Of a DNA stretch of 16,174 nt, positions 14,091 to 16,174 are shown piece by piece. The DNA is taken from NCBI GenBank assembly GCA_903898215.1, contig CAIUEQ010000374.1, forward strand, positions 1 to 16,174, given 5' to 3'. The position numbers and the translations under genes are program-made. Below the pieces are notes generated by a model. That model had not been told where the DNA came from and made no database searches. It saw nothing but the letters and a program-made list of their open reading frames with translations. The DNA comes from an uncultured Bacteroidota bacterium. Lineage in GTDB: Bacteria; Bacteroidota; Bacteroidia; UKL13-3. Position 1 is the stretch's first letter. Every line of letters begins with the position of its first letter.

Positions 14091-14118
14091 GTAAATTCGT
14101 AAATCGTAAATAAATAGA
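14091..14118. repeat. GTAAAT repeat in the infC-rpmI spacer
   Basis: GTAAAT occurs at 14091, 14099 and 14106 (spacing 8 and 7). AATTCGTAAATCG (14094-14106) returns as an exact inverted copy after rplT at 14789-14801. The two copies bracket rpmI and rplT, and could pair in the mRNA or simply be members of the same intergenic repeat family. Confidence 0.55.
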
Positions 14119-14129
14119 GAAAGCAAATC

Positions 14130-14330
14130 ATGCCGAAAGTAAAAACAAACAGAGCTGCTGCCAAACGTTTTAAAGTTTCTCCTAGTGGGAAAATTAAAAG
14201 AGGTAGAGCTTACAAGAGTCATATCCTGACTAAAAAAACAACCAAACAAAAACGTAATCTTACCAAAAGAGTGTTGGTAAGTGATGCGGATATGGGTTTG
14301 GTGAAAAACTTATTGGGAATAGGTAAATAA
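14130..14330 (+). CDS. rpmI: 50S ribosomal protein L35
   Basis: A 66-aa basic protein matching L35 along its whole length: MPKVKTNRAAAKRFKVSPSGKIKRGRAYKSH then KKTTKQKRNLTK and the end VKNLLGIGK. It binds 23S rRNA in the large subunit. It sits in the conserved order infC-rpmI-rplT, 43 bp after infC and 102 bp before rplT. In several bacteria this mRNA is repressed by L20, but the corresponding site is not clear here. Confidence 0.97.
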   Translation: MPKVKTNRAAAKRFKVSPSGKIKRGRAYKSHILTKKTTKQKRNLTKRVLVSDADMGLVKNLLGIGK

Positions 14331-14336
14331 CCTTTC

Positions 14337-14388
14337 CTTTTTGGTTAAAAGTTTAATGATTAATTAACCCGGATAAAAGCCAAAAAAG
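14337..14388 (+). promoter_or_regulatory. Possible hairpins in the rpmI-rplT spacer
   Basis: Two exclusive pairings share the same GGTT. GGTTAA (14343-14348) can pair with TTAACC (14364-14369). Alternatively 14338-14346 (TTTTTGGTT) pairs with 14378-14386 (AGCCAAAAA, one G-U). The 102-nt spacer is long for two ribosomal protein genes, so an L20-responsive switch is possible, but pairings are short and AT-rich. Confidence 0.3.
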
Positions 14389-14432
14389 TACTTTAAATAA
14401 AGTCGCTTCAGTCCAAAAAAACTTAAAAAATT

Positions 14433-14777
14433 ATGCCACGTTCAGTCAATTCCGTAGCGTCTCGTAGACGTAGAAAAAAACTCCTTAAATTAGCCAAAGG
14501 CTATTGGGGTAAACGTAAAAATGTATTAACAGTTGCAAAACATACAATCGATAAAGGATTGGGTTATGCTTACCGTGACCGTAGAACCAAAAAACGTAAC
14601 TTCCGTAGTTTGTGGATCATGAGAATAAATGCAGGTGCTCGCCTTTATGGAATGAGTTACTCGCAATTCATTGGTCTTGCCAACAAAAAGAACTTAGGTT
14701 TGAACAGGAAAGTATTAGCAGATCTTGCTATGAACAATCCAGAAACATTCAAAGCTGTAGTTGATAAAATAAAATAA
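14433..14777 (+). CDS. rplT: 50S ribosomal protein L20
   Basis: A 114-aa protein with the complete L20 pattern: MPRSVNSVASRRRRKKLLKLAKGYWGKRKN, then YAYRDRRTKKRNFRSLWIMRINAGAR (residues 46-71) and the C-terminal globular part LGLNRKVLADLAMNNPETFKAVV. It is an early assembly protein of the 50S subunit and often an autorepressor of its operon. Last gene of the thrS-infC-rpmI-rplT cluster, followed by a strong terminator. Confidence 0.98.
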   Translation: MPRSVNSVASRRRRKKLLKLAKGYWGKRKNVLTVAKHTIDKGLGYAYRDRRTKKRNFRSLWIMRINAGARLYGMSYSQFIGLANKKNLGLNRKVLADLAMNNPETFKAVVDKIK

Positions 14778-14801
14778 ATTTACATAAACGATTTACGAAT
14801 T

Positions 14802-14832
14802 AAAATCCTTCCCATTTGGGAGGGATTTTTTT
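14802..14832 (+). terminator. Terminator after rplT
   Basis: AATCCTTCCC (14804-14813) pairs with GGGAGGGATT (14818-14827) with one G-U, loop ATTT, two further A-T pairs outside and a run of seven T's (14826-14832). It lies 24 bp after the rplT stop and ends the translation-gene cluster before dprA. Confidence 0.92.
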
Positions 14833-14894
14833 GTTATAAGAAATTCTGAACCAGGTGATGAATTTTGTGATTTATTTATATTTTTGAATTGCCT

Positions 14895-15998
14895 ATGACA
14901 AACAAAAATGATCTCATTTATCAAATTGCCATTACTCAAATTCCCGGTGTGGGAGATGTTTTAGCAAAAAATCTTATTAGTTATTGTGGCAATGTTGAAG
15001 AAGTTTTTAAACAAAAGAAACATAAACTCCTTCGTATTCCAGGAATAGGGGCTAAGGTTGCAGATGCTATTATTCAATTCAAAGATTTCAAAAAAGTTGA
15101 AGCAGAAATAAAGTTTATTGAGAAGCATAAGATCAATGCATTTTTTTATCTCGATGAAAATTATCCATCACGACTAAAACAATTTCAAGATGCTCCTTCA
15201 ATGCTTTACTATTTAGGAAATGCTGATTTGAATAATCAAAAAATTGTTGGTATAGTTGGCACACGAAAATCAACAGACTACGGAAAAGTTTTTTTAGAAC
15301 AACTCACCAAAGATTTAAAAGAAACAGGCTGTTTGATTTTAAGTGGACTTGCTTTTGGAATCGATATTCAGGCACATAAAGAAGCATTGAAAAATAATTT
15401 GCCAACTGTGGGTGTTTTAGCACATGGTCTCGATCGGATCTATCCAGCATCGCATAGCAATACTGCAAAAAAGATGATTGACCAGGGAGGTTTGCTGACA
15501 GAGTTTTGCAGCAACACAAATCCCGACAGAGAAAATTTTCCGAAACGAAATCGCATTGTTGCCGGTTTATGTGATGTGCTCGTAGTTGTTGAAACAGCCG
15601 AAAAAGGTGGTGCGATGATTACCGCAGAGATTGCAAACTCTTATAATAAAGATGTAATGGCTGTTCCCGGAAGAGTGAAAGATGAATTTTCGATGGGATG
15701 TAATAAATTGATAAAATTAAATAAAGCGGCAGTTATTACAAACATTGATGATATGAATTACCTGATGGGATGGGAGCGAGGAAATACAACAAAGCCTAAG
15801 CAACAAATTTTACCTGTTGATTTAACGGAGGATGATTTACTCATCATCAATTTTATCAGACAAAAAGCAAAAGCTGGTATTGATGATATTGCATTTAGTT
15901 TAAACAAGCAAGCAAGTATTCTTTCACTTAGTCTACTCGATCTTGAGTTTAAAGGTTTGATCAAACAATTGCCGGGAAAATATTTTGAATTAGCTTAG
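14895..15998 (+). CDS. dprA: DNA-processing protein DprA (Smf)
   Basis: A 367-aa protein from the ATG at 14895; an in-frame TTG two codons upstream is less likely. DprA binds incoming single-stranded DNA in natural transformation and loads RecA. Domains: N-terminal helix-hairpin-helix region with PGVG (17-20) and PGIG (49-52); Rossmann-fold DprA core (about 80-290) with GIVGTRKSTDYG (119-130), SGLAFGID (150-157), the ssDNA-pocket segment FPKRNRIVAG (215-224) and ETAEKGGAMITAE (233-245); C-terminal winged helix (about 312-365). It follows the rplT terminator, so it probably has its own promoter, and is followed after 13 bp by a membrane-protein gene. No other competence genes are visible. Confidence 0.96.
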   Translation: MTNKNDLIYQIAITQIPGVGDVLAKNLISYCGNVEEVFKQKKHKLLRIPGIGAKVADAIIQFKDFKKVEAEIKFIEKHKINAFFYLDENYPSRLKQFQDAPSMLYYLGNADLNNQKIVGIVGTRKSTDYGKVFLEQLTKDLKETGCLILSGLAFGIDIQAHKEALKNNLPTVGVLAHGLDRIYPASHSNTAKKMIDQGGLLTEFCSNTNPDRENFPKRNRIVAGLCDVLVVVETAEKGGAMITAEIANSYNKDVMAVPGRVKDEFSMGCNKLIKLNKAAVITNIDDMNYLMGWERGNTTKPKQQILPVDLTEDDLLIINFIRQKAKAGIDDIAFSLNKQASILSLSLLDLEFKGLIKQLPGKYFELA

Positions 15999-16011
15999 TT
16001 TCGTTTCTCAA

Positions 16012-16174
16012 ATGGATTATACAATATTTTATTTCTTTGGGGCAGTTGTGGTTTTATTGCTGTTCTTTTATTTCGTCTCACCCAGATTAAAAATTATCAA
16101 TTACAGGTCTAATATTATTCGCAGCATCATATTTTTTGGTATGATGAGTTATCTGGCTTACGATTTTTATTCCA
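16012..16174 (+). CDS. Membrane protein, 3' end cut by window edge
   Basis: An open frame of 54 codons from the ATG at 16012 to the window end: MDYTIFYFFGAVVVLLLFFY, then FVSPRLKIINYRSNIIRSII and FFGMMSYLAYDFYS. It has one clear N-terminal membrane helix (about 4-21), a short basic stretch and the start of a second helix. It begins 13 bp after the dprA stop on the same strand, so co-transcription is likely. Family not recognised; the rest lies beyond the window. Confidence 0.6.
   Translation, partial: MDYTIFYFFGAVVVLLLFFYFVSPRLKIINYRSNIIRSIIFFGMMSYLAYDFYS

Noticed and set aside
14879..14886. TATTTTTG as the dprA promoter
   Set aside because: Matches TAnnTTTG, but would place the transcription start within a few bases of the ATG, and no -33 box is at the right distance; in AT-rich DNA this is likely chance.

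Overview
The window is AT-rich bacterial chromosome, most likely from a member of the Bacteroidota. This rests on a secreted protein with a type IX secretion (Por) sorting tail, a type II-C style Cas1-Cas2 pair, an F-type ATPase locus without the beta and epsilon genes, an F0 subunit a with a long leader-like N-terminal extension, and genes without clear Shine-Dalgarno sequences. No rRNA, tRNA, insertion sequence or confirmed CRISPR array is visible.

Layout. (1) 1-2490, accessory region: a structured AT-rich left edge with a REP-like hairpin and a strong rightward terminator; a Fic-family protein (+); and, convergent with it only 4 bp away, cas2 and cas1 (-). Cas1 and Cas2 keep their catalytic residues, but cas9 is not upstream of cas1, where type II-C loci normally carry it, and no repeat-spacer array is seen. 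(2) 2491-4053 (-): a secreted protein with a CARDB-like domain and a T9SS tail. (3) 4174-9705 (-): F1Fo ATP synthase genes in transcription order atpI-like, atpB, atpE, atpF, atpH, atpA, atpG, closed by a terminator. A perfect 26-bp palindrome sits just after atpE, where an element setting c-subunit excess would be expected. (4) 9752-11352 (-): a small membrane protein, ccmC, a tiny ccmD-like gene overlapping ccmC by 4 bp, and ccmE, reading directly into the ATPase genes. CcmE has the CxxxY haem-site form instead of HxxxY. (5) 11529-14777 (+): the translation cluster thrS-infC-rpmI-rplT. infC has no usable ATG and must start at a non-AUG codon. A terminator follows rplT. (6) 14895-16174 (+): dprA and the start of a membrane protein cut by the window edge.

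Functional themes are respiration (cytochrome c maturation feeding electron transport, and ATP synthase using the gradient), translation, and DNA uptake or defence (DprA, Cas1-Cas2, Fic). Several spacers contain short repeats phased at about 7 nt, including one that supplies the last codons of cas1. These repeats, the lone Cas1-Cas2 pair beside Fic, the atpE palindrome and the variant CcmE are the most interesting signals.
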